This document shows positions 9,163 to 16,751 of a DNA stretch of 64,000 bases, piece after piece. The stretch covers positions 1 to 64,000 of the forward strand of contig CANREF010000002.1 of assembly GCA_947629575.1 (NCBI GenBank). The letters are read 5' to 3'. This DNA is from an uncultured Clostridia bacterium. GTDB lineage: Bacteria > Bacillota > Clostridia > Christensenellales > Borkfalkiaceae. A program made the position numbers and the translations under genes. Position 1 is the first letter of the stretch; every line of letters begins with the position of its first letter. The notes below the pieces were generated by a model. The model saw only the letters and a list, made by a program, of their open reading frames with translations, searched no databases and was not told the origin of the DNA.

Positions 9163-9484
9163 ATTTCCAACTTTGTATCGTTTTGAGCGCCAACGACTTT
9201 AAGGGCTCGGAAAGCGCCCGATATTCTTCAAGCAACTGCTGTTCGTCCGCTTTCAGCTCCCTCGCCGCGCGCAAAACGATCGCCCCGTCTTCATCCTCAC
9301 GGCAGAGAAGATAATCGACACTCACCTCAAAAAAATCGGCAAGTTTCACGAGCATATCGGGATCGGGCTTATTCACCCAATTCTCGTAATAGCCGAGCGA
9401 TTGCGCACTGATCCCGAGCTTTTCGGCAACGTCCTTCTGCCTCAGCCCGCGCTCCGTTCTCAATTCTTTGATCCTGTTCTTCAT
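9161..9484 (-). CDS. XRE-family regulator, divergent to a membrane protein
   Basis: An HTH of Cro/C1 type fills the N-terminal half (RQKDVAEKLGISAQSLGYY, then KPDPDMLVKLADFFEVSVD). The C-terminal half, with acidic DEQQLLEEYRAL, is a probable dimerisation helix. I prefer the internal Met at 9484 (107 residues), because the first Met at 9502 lies inside the promoter -10. The gene is divergent from the membrane protein at 9586. A 14-bp inverted pair of operator-like sites (9498-9511 and 9557-9570) lies between them, so autoregulation and control of the neighbour are likely (inference). Confidence 0.85.
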   Translation of the reverse strand: MKNRIKELRTERGLRQKDVAEKLGISAQSLGYYENWVNKPDPDMLVKLADFFEVSVDYLLCREDEDGAIVLRAARELKADEQQLLEEYRALSEPLKSLALKTIQSWK

Positions 9485-9497
9485 GTTTTTTTCATTA

Positions 9498-9511
9498 TAC
9501 AAGAATTTCTT
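9498..9511. promoter_or_regulatory. operator-like site, left copy
   Basis: TACAAGAATTTCTT. Its core AAGAA-T-TTCTT is itself palindromic. It is an exact reverse complement of 9557-9570 and overlaps the likely start region of the XRE gene. Confidence 0.65.
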
Positions 9512-9520
9512 TGATAATGC

Positions 9521-9549
9521 TTGACAAGAAAGAAACTATTTATTATAAT
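9521..9549 (+). promoter_or_regulatory. consensus sigma-A promoter of the membrane protein gene
   Basis: TTGACA (9521-9526), 17 nt, TATAAT (9544-9549): both hexamers perfect. It lies between the two operator-like sites. Confidence 0.85.
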
Positions 9550-9556
9550 CAAAAGT

Positions 9557-9570
9557 AAGAAATTCTTGTA
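9557..9570. promoter_or_regulatory. operator-like site, right copy
   Basis: AAGAAATTCTTGTA, the exact inverse of the left copy, placed just downstream of the -10 box where a bound repressor would block transcription. Confidence 0.65.
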
Positions 9571-9585
9571 TGAAAAGGAGAACAA

Positions 9586-10665
9586 ATGGAATTTATGGAT
9601 CGTACAACGGATACTGCCGATGAAATCATCGGTGAAAGCGGCAATGATGCGGCGGCGAGCCCGATTTCTTCAAAGCCCGCTCGGGAAAAGCGGAAGGGCA
9701 GATGTAAACTGCAGCCTGTACCGCCCGTCGATGTGAGCACACTTGCGGGGTGGAGGCGTACTTTGTTCTACATCGAACAAGTTTGTTGTATCCTCACCGT
9801 TGTCAGTGCGTTGGTCTTCATGTTCTTTGTGGCGTTGGATGTATCGGGCTATGGGCGCGTCGATGTCTTTTACTATCTCAGTAGTTTGATGGAAGGGATG
9901 GACTTTGGTTTCTCGATGCTCTATCTTTACTACTTTCTGTTTTATCTTATCGTGTTTCTCGGCTTTTTGGTCGCGGTCCTTGTTACGGGCGTCATCGCGA
10001 TCATAAGATCGGCAAGGGCGCTCGCGGGGAAAAAGTGCGGGAAGGGAGCCGAGGGGATGATGATCTCCTCTGCACTCTGTTTTCTTACCTATGCAATGTA
10101 CTATTATTCGCAAACGAATGACAGGGCTTCGCTTGCGCTTGAAACCTGCTTGGGGATCTTTTGCACCGTTCTTTTAATGTTTATCTCGTTGGGAGCGCGT
10201 ATTGTGCTGCGCGATCCTCAAGAAATGGAAAAGAATCTCACGCAGATGATTTTGGACGGCGTAATGCTTGTTCTGCTCGTCGCCTCCATCATTATGGCGA
10301 CATGTCCGATCGAAAACGGAAACAGCAAAGTAAAGATGTCTGTTTTTGGTTTTCTTTTCAATGTTGAAGATGGTCTTATGTTCGCCGATTTGGTCGAATT
10401 GACTTTGATCATAAGCGCAGTGCTGCTCATCACTGCAGCAGCGCATGATCTGATGCGCTGCGAACTGTCGGAAAGCAGAGTTCCGATCGTATATATGATC
10501 GTGGCCGTTTGTCTGTCGATCCCTCTATATGTTTTCCTTCTCTGTGTTATATCGTTTGCTTACATTCCATGGCAGCTCCATGTCGTCATACTGTTTATTT
10601 TGATATCGGCAATCATTTTGGTGGTGCGGGGGCATTTGCAGCGCAAGGCGGAAAAACAGAAATAA
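9586..10665 (+). CDS. polytopic membrane protein of unknown function
   Basis: A 359-residue protein. The first 60 residues are hydrophilic and charged (predicted cytoplasmic). About eight hydrophobic segments follow, near residues 62-85, 110-145, 160-178, 185-205, 220-240, 265-285, 296-318 and 325-345. I recognise no family motif. AAAGGAG sits 7 nt before ATG. It is expressed from a consensus promoter that appears to be under control of the divergent XRE regulator. Codons are more AT-rich than in neighbours, consistent with an accessory gene. Function cannot be assigned. Confidence 0.75.
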   Translation: MEFMDRTTDTADEIIGESGNDAAASPISSKPAREKRKGRCKLQPVPPVDVSTLAGWRRTLFYIEQVCCILTVVSALVFMFFVALDVSGYGRVDVFYYLSSLMEGMDFGFSMLYLYYFLFYLIVFLGFLVAVLVTGVIAIIRSARALAGKKCGKGAEGMMISSALCFLTYAMYYYSQTNDRASLALETCLGIFCTVLLMFISLGARIVLRDPQEMEKNLTQMILDGVMLVLLVASIIMATCPIENGNSKVKMSVFGFLFNVEDGLMFADLVELTLIISAVLLITAAAHDLMRCELSESRVPIVYMIVAVCLSIPLYVFLLCVISFAYIPWQLHVVILFILISAIILVVRGHLQRKAEKQK

Positions 10666-10723
10666 AAATCTCCCATCTTCCGCACACTGCTAAAAGGACA
10701 GCTGTGGAAAAGAGGAGGTTTTT

Positions 10724-11752
10724 ATGCAGATCGCATTTTTCGACGCCAAGGATTACGACCTTCCCGCCTTTGTGGAATACGGCAGGGAGTACGGCATCGG
10801 GTTCAAATTTTATGAGACCAAGCTCACCGCCGACACCGCCCGCCTCGCGAAGGGGTATGACGGCGTTTGCATCTTCGTGAACGACCGGGCAGACGCCGAA
10901 GTGATCGACCGCCTCTATGAGTACGGCGTGAAGATCATCGCGCTCAGGTGCGCGGGATATAACAATGTGGACTTGAAATATTGTTTCGGGAAGATCCACG
11001 TCGTGCGCGTTCCCGCCTATTCCCCTTACGCCGTCGCCGAACACACCATGGCGCTCTTGCTCACCTCGGTGCGCCGCATCCACAAGGCTTATAACCGCAC
11101 CAAAGATTTCAATTTTTCTTTGAAGGGACTTACGGGCTTTGACCTGCACGGCAAGACGGTGGGGGTCATCGGCACGGGAAAGATCGGCAAGATCTTCATC
11201 GACATCTGTCGGGGCTTCGGGATGAAGGTGCTCGCCTACGATAAATTTCCCGCCGCGGAGGGAGTGGATTATGTCCCACTTGAAGAATTGCTTGCGCAGA
11301 GCGACGTCATCTCTCTGCACTGCCCGCTCACCCAGGAGACCTATCACATGATCGGGAAAGAGGCGATCGCAAAGCTGAAGAGGGGAGCGATCCTTCTGAA
11401 CACCTCCCGCGGGGCGCTCATCGATGCGGAGGCACTTTTAGAGGGGATCAAACAGCGCAAGGTGGGCGCAGCTTGCCTCGATGTTTACGAGGAGGAATCC
11501 GACGTCTTTTTCCGCGACTTCTCGGGGCACATCATCGAGGACGATACCCTCGCGCGGCTCATTTCCATGCCCAACGTCATCGTGACTTCTCATCAGGCGT
11601 TTTTGACGGAGGAAGCGCTCCGCGGGATCGCAGAGACGACCTGCAAAAATCTCGCGACTTTTTTCGACGGAGACATCTGTGAAAACGAACTCTGCTATAA
11701 CTGCGGCAACGTGGAAAACTGCATGAAGAAGCGGAAAGAGCGCTGTTTTTGA
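10724..11752 (+). CDS. D-isomer 2-hydroxyacid dehydrogenase, probably D-lactate dehydrogenase
   Basis: A 342-residue NAD-dependent oxidoreductase. The Rossmann motif is VGVIGTGKIGKI (about residues 146-157). Catalytic residues appear in LNTSRGALID (Arg), a Glu in the YEEES region and SHQAFLTEEAL (His). RCAGYNNVDL near residue 85 and the LDVYEEE segment are typical of the LdhA subgroup that reduces pyruvate to D-lactate. A Cys-rich tail (CYNCGNVENC) is uncommon. AGAGGAGG lies before ATG. Substrate assignment is by family resemblance. Confidence 0.85.
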   Translation: MQIAFFDAKDYDLPAFVEYGREYGIGFKFYETKLTADTARLAKGYDGVCIFVNDRADAEVIDRLYEYGVKIIALRCAGYNNVDLKYCFGKIHVVRVPAYSPYAVAEHTMALLLTSVRRIHKAYNRTKDFNFSLKGLTGFDLHGKTVGVIGTGKIGKIFIDICRGFGMKVLAYDKFPAAEGVDYVPLEELLAQSDVISLHCPLTQETYHMIGKEAIAKLKRGAILLNTSRGALIDAEALLEGIKQRKVGAACLDVYEEESDVFFRDFSGHIIEDDTLARLISMPNVIVTSHQAFLTEEALRGIAETTCKNLATFFDGDICENELCYNCGNVENCMKKRKERCF

Positions 11753-11776
11753 CATGGGCAATGAGGGACAGGGCCT

Positions 11777-12050
11777 CGGAGCTGACGCTCCTCGTGTCGC
11801 CCTTAGTAAAAGAATAGAACTGCGAAAAACAGGAATCGCGCCTTTGGCGGCGCACTTCCTCGGTGCGGTACTTCGGAGCTGACGCTCCTCGTGTCGCCCT
11901 TAGCAGAAGAATAGAACTGCGAAAAGCAGGAATCGCGCCTTTGGCGGCGCGCACTTCCTCGGTGCGGTACTTCGGAGCTAACGCTCCTCGTGTCGCCCTT
12001 GGTAGAAGAATAGAACAGCGAAAAGCAGGAATCGCGCCTTTGGCGGCGCG
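11777..12050. repeat. tandem repeat, 97-99 bp unit, about 2.8 copies
   Basis: Copies begin at about 11777, 11874 and 11973, each starting CGGAGCT-ACGCTCCTCGTG and running through AGAATAGAAC and GAATCGCGCCTTTGGCGGCG. Units differ by a few substitutions and 2-nt length changes, so no frame is kept. Each contains short hairpins (GGAGC-N4-GCTCC and a GCGCC/GGCGC type stem). This fills most of the gene-free stretch 11753-12210. Confidence 0.85.
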
Positions 12051-12057
12051 CCCCGGT

Positions 12058-12091
12058 TGACAATTATCAATTGTCAAGTTTGCGGCAAACT
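12058..12091. repeat. two adjacent short inverted repeats
   Basis: TTGACAATT-ATC-AATTGTCAA followed at once by GTTTGC-G-GCAAAC. Both are perfect. They border the tandem array and could be the end of a degenerate mobile element; no coding remnant is seen. Confidence 0.6.
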
Positions 12092-12174
12092 TTTCTGTTT
12101 CCCGACTTTTCGACCGCAAACCGCTCGCTCTCGCTCGCGCCTCCACCCTCGATTCCTGTCGAAAATCGTCAATA

Positions 12175-12213
12175 CCATAAGCGAGGCATCCAAGTAGGAT
12201 GCCTCGCTTATGG
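12175..12213 (-). terminator. terminator of tRNA-Leu, includes the CCA end
   Basis: A perfect 17-bp stem (12175-12191 with 12197-12213) with an AAGTA loop. The stem begins within the encoded CCA of the tRNA, so the tRNA 3' end is one arm of the hairpin. Confidence 0.7.
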
Positions 12214-12293
12214 TGCGGTCGACAGGAATCGAACCTGCATGGTCTCCCACAAGATCCTTAGTCTTGCGCGTCTGCCAGTTCCGCCACGACCGC
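12211..12293 (-). tRNA. tRNA-Leu, anticodon AAG
   Basis: An 83-nt class II tRNA with encoded CCA. Acceptor GCGGTCG/CGACCGC; D-arm GCGG-AACTGGCAGA; anticodon stem CAAGA/TCTTG enclosing CTAAGGA, giving anticodon AAG; long variable arm TGG-GAGA-CCA; T-arm with TTCGATT. A34 implies wobble deamination to inosine to read CUU and CUC. Rho-independent terminator follows. Confidence 0.92.
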
Positions 12294-12395
12294 TCGTCTC
12301 GTCGAAACAAATCTCATTTCAAAGCGCCTTGCTTGTGCCAAACCTTGCATTGTTTCGCAACAGCTTTATTATCATACATCATCGCCGAAGAAAAG

Positions 12396-12932
12396 TCAAG
12401 TGCTTTCACGGTAAAAAAACAGATATTTTTTACGAAATTTCATAACTTTTTTTACGTAAGCTGCCGTTTCGGGATAGGGGATCTCCTTGAGGCTTTTGCC
12501 GTCCTCCGAAAACCGCCCGTCGCGCAACCATTCCGTCACCGTTCCCTCGCCCGCATTGTAAGCGGCGATCGCCGTCTGCTCTTCGAACCGTCCCATGAGA
12601 TAGCTCAGGTACAGACATCCGATCTGCGTATTGTATTCTCCTTCTCTCAGTCTTTCCGCGTCGAATTCCACGCCGTTTCTGCGGCAAATAAATTCGGCGG
12701 TGGAGGGAAGCACTTGCATGAGCCCGACCGCTCCCGCACGGCTCACCGCGTCCTCGTGAAAGCCGCTTTCCGCCTTCATCACGGCATATACGAGCGCGGG
12801 TGAAAGTCCGCTCCTTTCCACAACTTCGCGGTAAGGGCGGCGATAGCACGACCTTATCCATAGAAATATGCCCGCCGATAGGGCGCAGATCACAACGATC
12901 GTCCAAAAGAAAATGCGCATACCCTTCTTCAT
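12396..12932 (-). CDS. membrane-anchored lytic transglycosylase (SLT domain)
   Basis: Cleaves peptidoglycan glycan strands outside the membrane. One N-terminal membrane segment at about residues 7-26 is followed by an SLT domain: VYAVMKAESGF with catalytic Glu at about 55, GAVGLMQVLPSTA, and AIAAYNAGEGTV. I use ATG 12932 (179 residues by this start less the stop); a TTG at 12959 or ATG 12920 are alternatives since no clear ribosome site decides it. Resembles the slt/yjbJ-type enzymes of Bacillota. It follows coaE closely in the polA-coaE run. Confidence 0.88.
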   Translation of the reverse strand: MKKGMRIFFWTIVVICALSAGIFLWIRSCYRRPYREVVERSGLSPALVYAVMKAESGFHEDAVSRAGAVGLMQVLPSTAEFICRRNGVEFDAERLREGEYNTQIGCLYLSYLMGRFEEQTAIAAYNAGEGTVTEWLRDGRFSEDGKSLKEIPYPETAAYVKKVMKFRKKYLFFYREST

Positions 12933-12971
12933 GCAAGATAAAGTATGCGCAAGCCTCAAAAAAGTAGAACG

Positions 12972-13547
12972 CTATACCCCGAGCGCTTTGAGGGCGCGGC
13001 GGAGCTCGTCTTCCAGTTCCAGAAGCGTGCCGTTGTTCCTTATGGCGACGCAGCCCTTCGGAAGGGCGGCATAGTCGAACTGCCGTTCCATACGGGCGAG
13101 GATCTCCTCTTCGGAAAGCCCGCTCCGCGCCTTTACCCCCTCGATGCGCGCCCGCTTGCCGCGCAAAACGACGAGTACGCCGTCGAACATGTTCTGATAT
13201 CCCTCTTCAAACAAGAGAGGAACTTCGGCAAAGGAGAGGGGAAAACTTTGCATTCGGGCAAGCAGCCGTTCCATGATGCGCGGATGTGTGAACCCGTTGA
13301 GCCGCCCGAGTGCAGCTTCGTCCGAAAAGACTGTGCGCGAGAGGGAGGGGCGGTCGAGCCCGTCTTCCTTTACGCAGTCGGGGAAGAGGCGTTTCAGCTC
13401 CCGCAAAAAACCTTCCTCTTGACAAAGTTCGGCATAGATCTCATCGCAGGAAAGGACGGGATACCCCCAAGCGCGCAGGAGGGCTGCCGCCGTGGATTTT
13501 CCGCTCCCGATGCCCCCCGTGAGCGCGATCTTCTTACTTTGCGTCAT
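12972..13547 (-). CDS. coaE: dephospho-CoA kinase
   Basis: Last step of coenzyme A synthesis: ATP-dependent phosphorylation of the 3'-hydroxyl of dephospho-CoA. The P-loop GGIGSGKST is at residues 11-19. The motif LFEEGYQNMFD replaces the usual PLLFE-like helix, and 191 residues is normal size. It overlaps the 3' end of polA by 14 nt, a common clostridial arrangement that suggests translational coupling. Confidence 0.93.
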   Translation of the reverse strand: MTQSKKIALTGGIGSGKSTAAALLRAWGYPVLSCDEIYAELCQEEGFLRELKRLFPDCVKEDGLDRPSLSRTVFSDEAALGRLNGFTHPRIMERLLARMQSFPLSFAEVPLLFEEGYQNMFDGVLVVLRGKRARIEGVKARSGLSEEEILARMERQFDYAALPKGCVAIRNNGTLLELEDELRRALKALGV

Positions 13548-16074
13548 ACCAGCTCATCCCCGCGGAGACGTCCGCTACCAAAGGCACATTGAGCTTAATT
13601 GCGCCTTCCATTTCCTCCTTCAGAATGCGGGAAGCGATCTCCTGTTCCTCCAAAGGAGCGTCGAGCACGAGTTCGTCGTGGACCTGAAGCACCATTTTCG
13701 TCTTGAGCCCCTCTGCCTTCAGTCTGCGGGAAACGCCGAGCATGGCGAGCTTGATGATGTCCGCCGAACTTCCCTGAAGGGGCATGTTCATCGCGGCGCG
13801 TTCCCCGAACGCGCGCATATTGAAATTTGCCGCCTTCAGTTCGGGGATATAGCGTTTCCTCCCGAGAATGGTCGTCACATATCCGTTTTGTTTGGCAAAG
13901 GCGACATTCCCTTCCATATATTCCTTGACGGAGGAGTAGGTCTCGAAATATTTATCGATATATGCCTGCGCTTCGGCAGTGCTGCAGCCGATGTCTGAGG
14001 AGAGTCCGAAGGCGCTGATACCGTAAATGATGCCGAAATTCACCGCCTTTGCCTTCCGCCGCATGAGCGGAGTTACCTCATCCACAGAAACGCCGAAGAC
14101 CTGCGCCGCCGTCGCCGTGTGGATGTCCCGCCCCTCGCGATAGGCTTCCTGCAGAGGCTTACATCCCGAAAAGTGCGCCAAAAGCCGCAATTCGATCTGA
14201 GAATAATCGGCGTCGATGAGGATATTTCCCTCCCGCGCGACGAAGAGTTTGCGCAGTTCCCGCCCTTCTTCCCGCCGTATGGGAATGTTCTGTAAGTTCG
14301 GGTTGGCGCTCGAGAGCCGCCCCGTCGTCGTCATCGTCTGATTGTATGTCGTGTGAACTACCCCGTCGACAATGAGAGGACGGATGCCGTCGATGTATGT
14401 CGAGCGAAGTTTCTGCACTTCGCGGTAGCGCAAGATGTAGCGGGCGATCTCGTGCTCCCGGGCAAGTTTTTCAAGCACGTCGGCATTGGTGGAATAGCCG
14501 CCGCGGTTGATCTTCTTGATCCCTTTGGTGTCGAAGCCGAGCTTTTCAAAGAGGATCTCGGAGAGTTGAAAGGGGGAATTGATATTGAAAGAATCCACAC
14601 CTGCGAGCTCATAGATCCGTGCGGAAAGCGTTGAAAGTTCGGTCTCGTACTTTTGGGCAAATTCGGGGAAGCGCGCAGCGTCCACGCATACGCCCGTCCT
14701 CTCCATGTCGAGCAAAACATGGGCAAGGGGAAGCTCGAGAGTGCGATAGAGCCTCTCTTCCGCCGTCCCCGCCGTCTTTTCCTGCGCCTCCTTAAAGGCG
14801 CGGAGGGTGGCGGTCGCCGTCTGCGTCTCGGGCATGTTGTAGTCCTGAACGAAGCCCATCGCCGTGGAAGCGCGCCTGTTGGAATCGCTCAGATAGCGAA
14901 GCAGTGAGACGTCCTCCATGGGGCAGGTCGGCTCGATCCCGTATTCATCCAAGCGGTGGCAGAACGCCTTCAGATCGACGACATACGCGCGGCGATCCCC
15001 CTCAAAGAGGGCGTGCAGAAGGGGCTCGAGCTCTTCGGCAAAAAAGCCGCTGCCGAGCAAACTTGTTTTCAGTGGAAGAATGTATTCCCGCCCCAGAACG
15101 GCAAGGTGAAAGCCGTCGTCCCCGAAATCGGCGGCAAATTCCGTTGCAGTCTCAAGTGCCTTGAGGGGAAGAGCGGGATCGTCGCAGAAAACGGTCTCGC
15201 AGGAGGGGCGGTCGGACGCGGCCGAAAAGAAAGCGCTGTCCATGAGCGAGCGGAACTCGAGACGGGCGAAGAAGTCGCGCGCCGCCTCGGGCAGGGGAAG
15301 TTGCACGCGGCAATCTTCCTTTGTAAGGTCGAGGGGGATCTGCGTGTTTATGGTGGCGAGGGCGTGAGAAAGACGGGCGATCTCTTCGCTGCCTTCGAAG
15401 CGGCTCTTCACCTTGGCGGGCAATTCCTCGAGATGAAGAAAGACGTTCTCGCAAGTCCCATATTGCCGAAGGAGCTCGAGCGTTGTCTTCGGTCCGATGC
15501 CCTTTACCCCTGGGATATTGTCGGCGGTATCGCCCATAAGCGACTTTTCCTCTATGATCTGTTCGGGATAAAGCCCCACGGTCTCGTAAAAGTTCTTGCC
15601 CGTCAGCTTGTCCGTCACGGTGACGCCGCGTTTGGTGAAACAGACAGTCACATGATCGTTTACAAGTTGATAGGCGTCTCTGTCGCCCGTATAGATGAGG
15701 ACATCGAGGTCGCCAAACTTTCTTGAAAGCGTGCCGATGAGATCGTCCGCTTCGTATCCCGCAAGCTCAACGGTGTGGATTCTCATCGCCGCAAGCAGGT
15801 CCTTCAGGATGGGAACTTGCACCGCGAGATCCTCGGGCATCGGCTTACGCGTCGCCTTGTAGCCGTCGAACATTTTATGCCGAAAAGTGGGGGCATGCAC
15901 GTCGAACGCCACTGAGAGATAGTCGGGTTTTTCGTCTTCGAGGATCTTGAAGAGGAGCTTGATAAAACCGAAGATCCCGTTGGTGGGCAAGCCGTCCTTG
16001 GTGTTGAAGGGACTGATCGCATAGTAAGCGCGGTTCAAAAGGCTGTTCCCGTCGATCAAAACATACTTATCCAT
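13534..16074 (-). CDS. polA: DNA polymerase I
   Basis: An 846-residue family A polymerase for Okazaki fragment processing and repair. The N-terminal 5'-nuclease domain has IDGNSLLNRAYYA and VAFDVHAPTFRH. The middle 3'-5' exonuclease-like domain lacks the DxE metal site, so proofreading is probably absent, as in Bacillus enzymes. The polymerase domain shows motif A DADYSQIELRLLAH, motif B with VNFGIIYGISAFGL and motif C QVHDELV. The start is ATG 16074; a promoter lies so near it that the mRNA may be leaderless. Confidence 0.97.
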   Translation of the reverse strand: MDKYVLIDGNSLLNRAYYAISPFNTKDGLPTNGIFGFIKLLFKILEDEKPDYLSVAFDVHAPTFRHKMFDGYKATRKPMPEDLAVQVPILKDLLAAMRIHTVELAGYEADDLIGTLSRKFGDLDVLIYTGDRDAYQLVNDHVTVCFTKRGVTVTDKLTGKNFYETVGLYPEQIIEEKSLMGDTADNIPGVKGIGPKTTLELLRQYGTCENVFLHLEELPAKVKSRFEGSEEIARLSHALATINTQIPLDLTKEDCRVQLPLPEAARDFFARLEFRSLMDSAFFSAASDRPSCETVFCDDPALPLKALETATEFAADFGDDGFHLAVLGREYILPLKTSLLGSGFFAEELEPLLHALFEGDRRAYVVDLKAFCHRLDEYGIEPTCPMEDVSLLRYLSDSNRRASTAMGFVQDYNMPETQTATATLRAFKEAQEKTAGTAEERLYRTLELPLAHVLLDMERTGVCVDAARFPEFAQKYETELSTLSARIYELAGVDSFNINSPFQLSEILFEKLGFDTKGIKKINRGGYSTNADVLEKLAREHEIARYILRYREVQKLRSTYIDGIRPLIVDGVVHTTYNQTMTTTGRLSSANPNLQNIPIRREEGRELRKLFVAREGNILIDADYSQIELRLLAHFSGCKPLQEAYREGRDIHTATAAQVFGVSVDEVTPLMRRKAKAVNFGIIYGISAFGLSSDIGCSTAEAQAYIDKYFETYSSVKEYMEGNVAFAKQNGYVTTILGRKRYIPELKAANFNMRAFGERAAMNMPLQGSSADIIKLAMLGVSRRLKAEGLKTKMVLQVHDELVLDAPLEEQEIASRILKEEMEGAIKLNVPLVADVSAGMSWYDAK

Positions 16075-16080
16075 ACCACT

Positions 16081-16109
16081 ATTTTATCATGGCCGAAGAT
16101 TTTTTGCAA
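16081..16109 (-). promoter_or_regulatory. promoter of polA, 6 nt from the start codon
   Basis: Minus strand: TTGCAA (16109-16104), 17 nt, TAAAAT (16086-16081), then only six bases (AGTGGT) to the polA ATG. No Shine-Dalgarno can fit between the expected start of transcription and the codon. Confidence 0.6.
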
Positions 16110-16127
16110 GATATTCGGGGAAAACGC

Positions 16128-16156
16128 TTGATTTTTTTGCCGACATATTATATAAT
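16128..16156 (+). promoter_or_regulatory. sigma-A promoter of tRNA-Leu
   Basis: TTGATT (16128-16133), 17 nt, TATAAT (16151-16156), about 22 nt before the mature tRNA 5' end. Confidence 0.75.
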
Positions 16157-16178
16157 TCTCATTGTTCCCGCGATTCCC

Positions 16179-16265
16179 GCCGGTGTGGTGGAATTGGCAG
16201 ACGCGCTGGACTCAAAATCCTGTGGTAGAAATACCGTATCGGTTCGACCCCGATCACCGGCACCA
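16179..16265 (+). tRNA. tRNA-Leu, anticodon CAA
   Basis: An 87-nt class II tRNA with encoded CCA. Acceptor GCCGGTG/CACCGGC; anticodon loop CTCAAAA gives CAA (reads UUG); variable arm GGTA-GAAA-TACC; T-arm ATCGG-TTCGACC-CCGAT. The anticodon stem has one T-T mismatch. Confidence 0.93.
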
Positions 16266-16302
16266 AAAAAGGAAGGGCATAACCCTTCCTTTTTTGGTGC
16301 CG
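16258..16302 (+). terminator. terminator of tRNA-Leu, includes the acceptor end
   Basis: A 20-bp stem: CGG-CACCAAAAAAGGAAGGG with its complement ending in TTTTTTGGTG-CCG, loop CATAA. Its left arm starts inside the tRNA acceptor strand, as in the other tRNA-Leu of this window. Confidence 0.8.
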
Positions 16303-16314
16303 TGAAGGGGTCGA
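16284..16314. repeat. 31-bp direct repeat, left copy
   Basis: CCTTCCTT-TTTTGGTGCC and onward to GGGGTCGA. It matches 17579-17609 at 30 of 31 positions. It covers the right arm of the tRNA-Leu terminator. Confidence 0.75.
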
Positions 16315-16459
16315 AAATTCGTGCGGCGGTAGCGCCCGCCGCACCCGCCTCGCCACCGCTCGGCTGTCACGGCACAGTTCACAGCCCACAGGGCTGTTGA
16401 ACAGAATTGTGCCGTTCCACCCCGCGCGAGGAGGCGGAACGGATTGCAAATTTCTTCCT
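16304..16459. repeat. 156-bp repeat, copy 1
   Basis: Nearly identical to 16525-16680 (offset 221). It contains several hairpins: GTGCGGCGG/CCGCCGCAC, ACAGCCC-ACA-GGGCTGT with an outer GTTCA/TGAAC, and CCGTTCC/GGAACGG. No credible ORF. Together with copy 2 and a 65-nt spacer it accounts for the gene-free stretch 16303-16700. Confidence 0.85.
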
Positions 16460-16524
16460 CATAGCTGTCTCCGCCGACGAAGCTCTCGAGCCCGCAGGGC
16501 GAAGAGATCATCGGCAAAGTGCCC

Positions 16525-16680
16525 GAAGGGGTCGAAAGTTCGTGCGGCGGTAGCGCCCGCCGCACCCGCCTCCCCACTGCTCGGCTGTCACGGCACAGTT
16601 CACAGCCCACAGGGCTGTTGAACAGAATTGTGCCGTTCCACCCCGCGCGAGGAGGCGGAACGGATTGCAAATTTCTTCCT
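16525..16680. repeat. 156-bp repeat, copy 2
   Basis: Direct copy of 16304-16459 with only a few substitutions (for example AAAATTC to AAAGTTC), the same hairpins and the same end (GGATTGCAAATTTCTTCCT). Recent duplication of a REP/MITE-like or structured RNA element is likely. Confidence 0.85.
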
Positions 16681-16707
16681 TGTTAGATTGGTCTTTTTCT
16701 ATACGAA

Positions 16708-16733
16708 AAGCGAGGACAGAACCGCCCTCGCTT
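16708..16733 (-). terminator. terminator of the ferredoxin gene
   Basis: The 8-bp stem AAGCGAGG/CCTCGCTT, followed on the minus strand by TTTTCG. Located 19 nt after the stop codon at 16752. Confidence 0.6.
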
Positions 16734-16751
16734 CTTTGTACCTCATTGAAT

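Noticed and set aside
9866..9890. TTTTACTATCTCAGTAGTTTG in the membrane protein gene
   Set aside because: Partly palindromic, but the spacing and core differ from the AGTACT-N8-CATAGT pattern, and the whole gene is AT-rich.
11777..12050. Possible CRISPR array
   Set aside because: The repeat unit is about 97-99 bp with no unique spacers and only about three copies; no cas genes are seen in the window.
11577..12146. Minus-strand frame with repeated AKGAIPAFRSSILL-type peptide
   Set aside because: The peptide arises from the tandem repeat. The unit length changes from 97 to 99 nt, so the frame is not conserved between copies.
16018..16034. GCATAGTAAGCG in polA, resembling the palindrome
   Set aside because: It encodes the conserved polymerase I residues RAYYAI and lacks the second half.
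16159..16670. Minus-strand frames over the 156-bp repeats
   Set aside because: They read through the repeats, a terminator and the tRNA and have no ribosome site.
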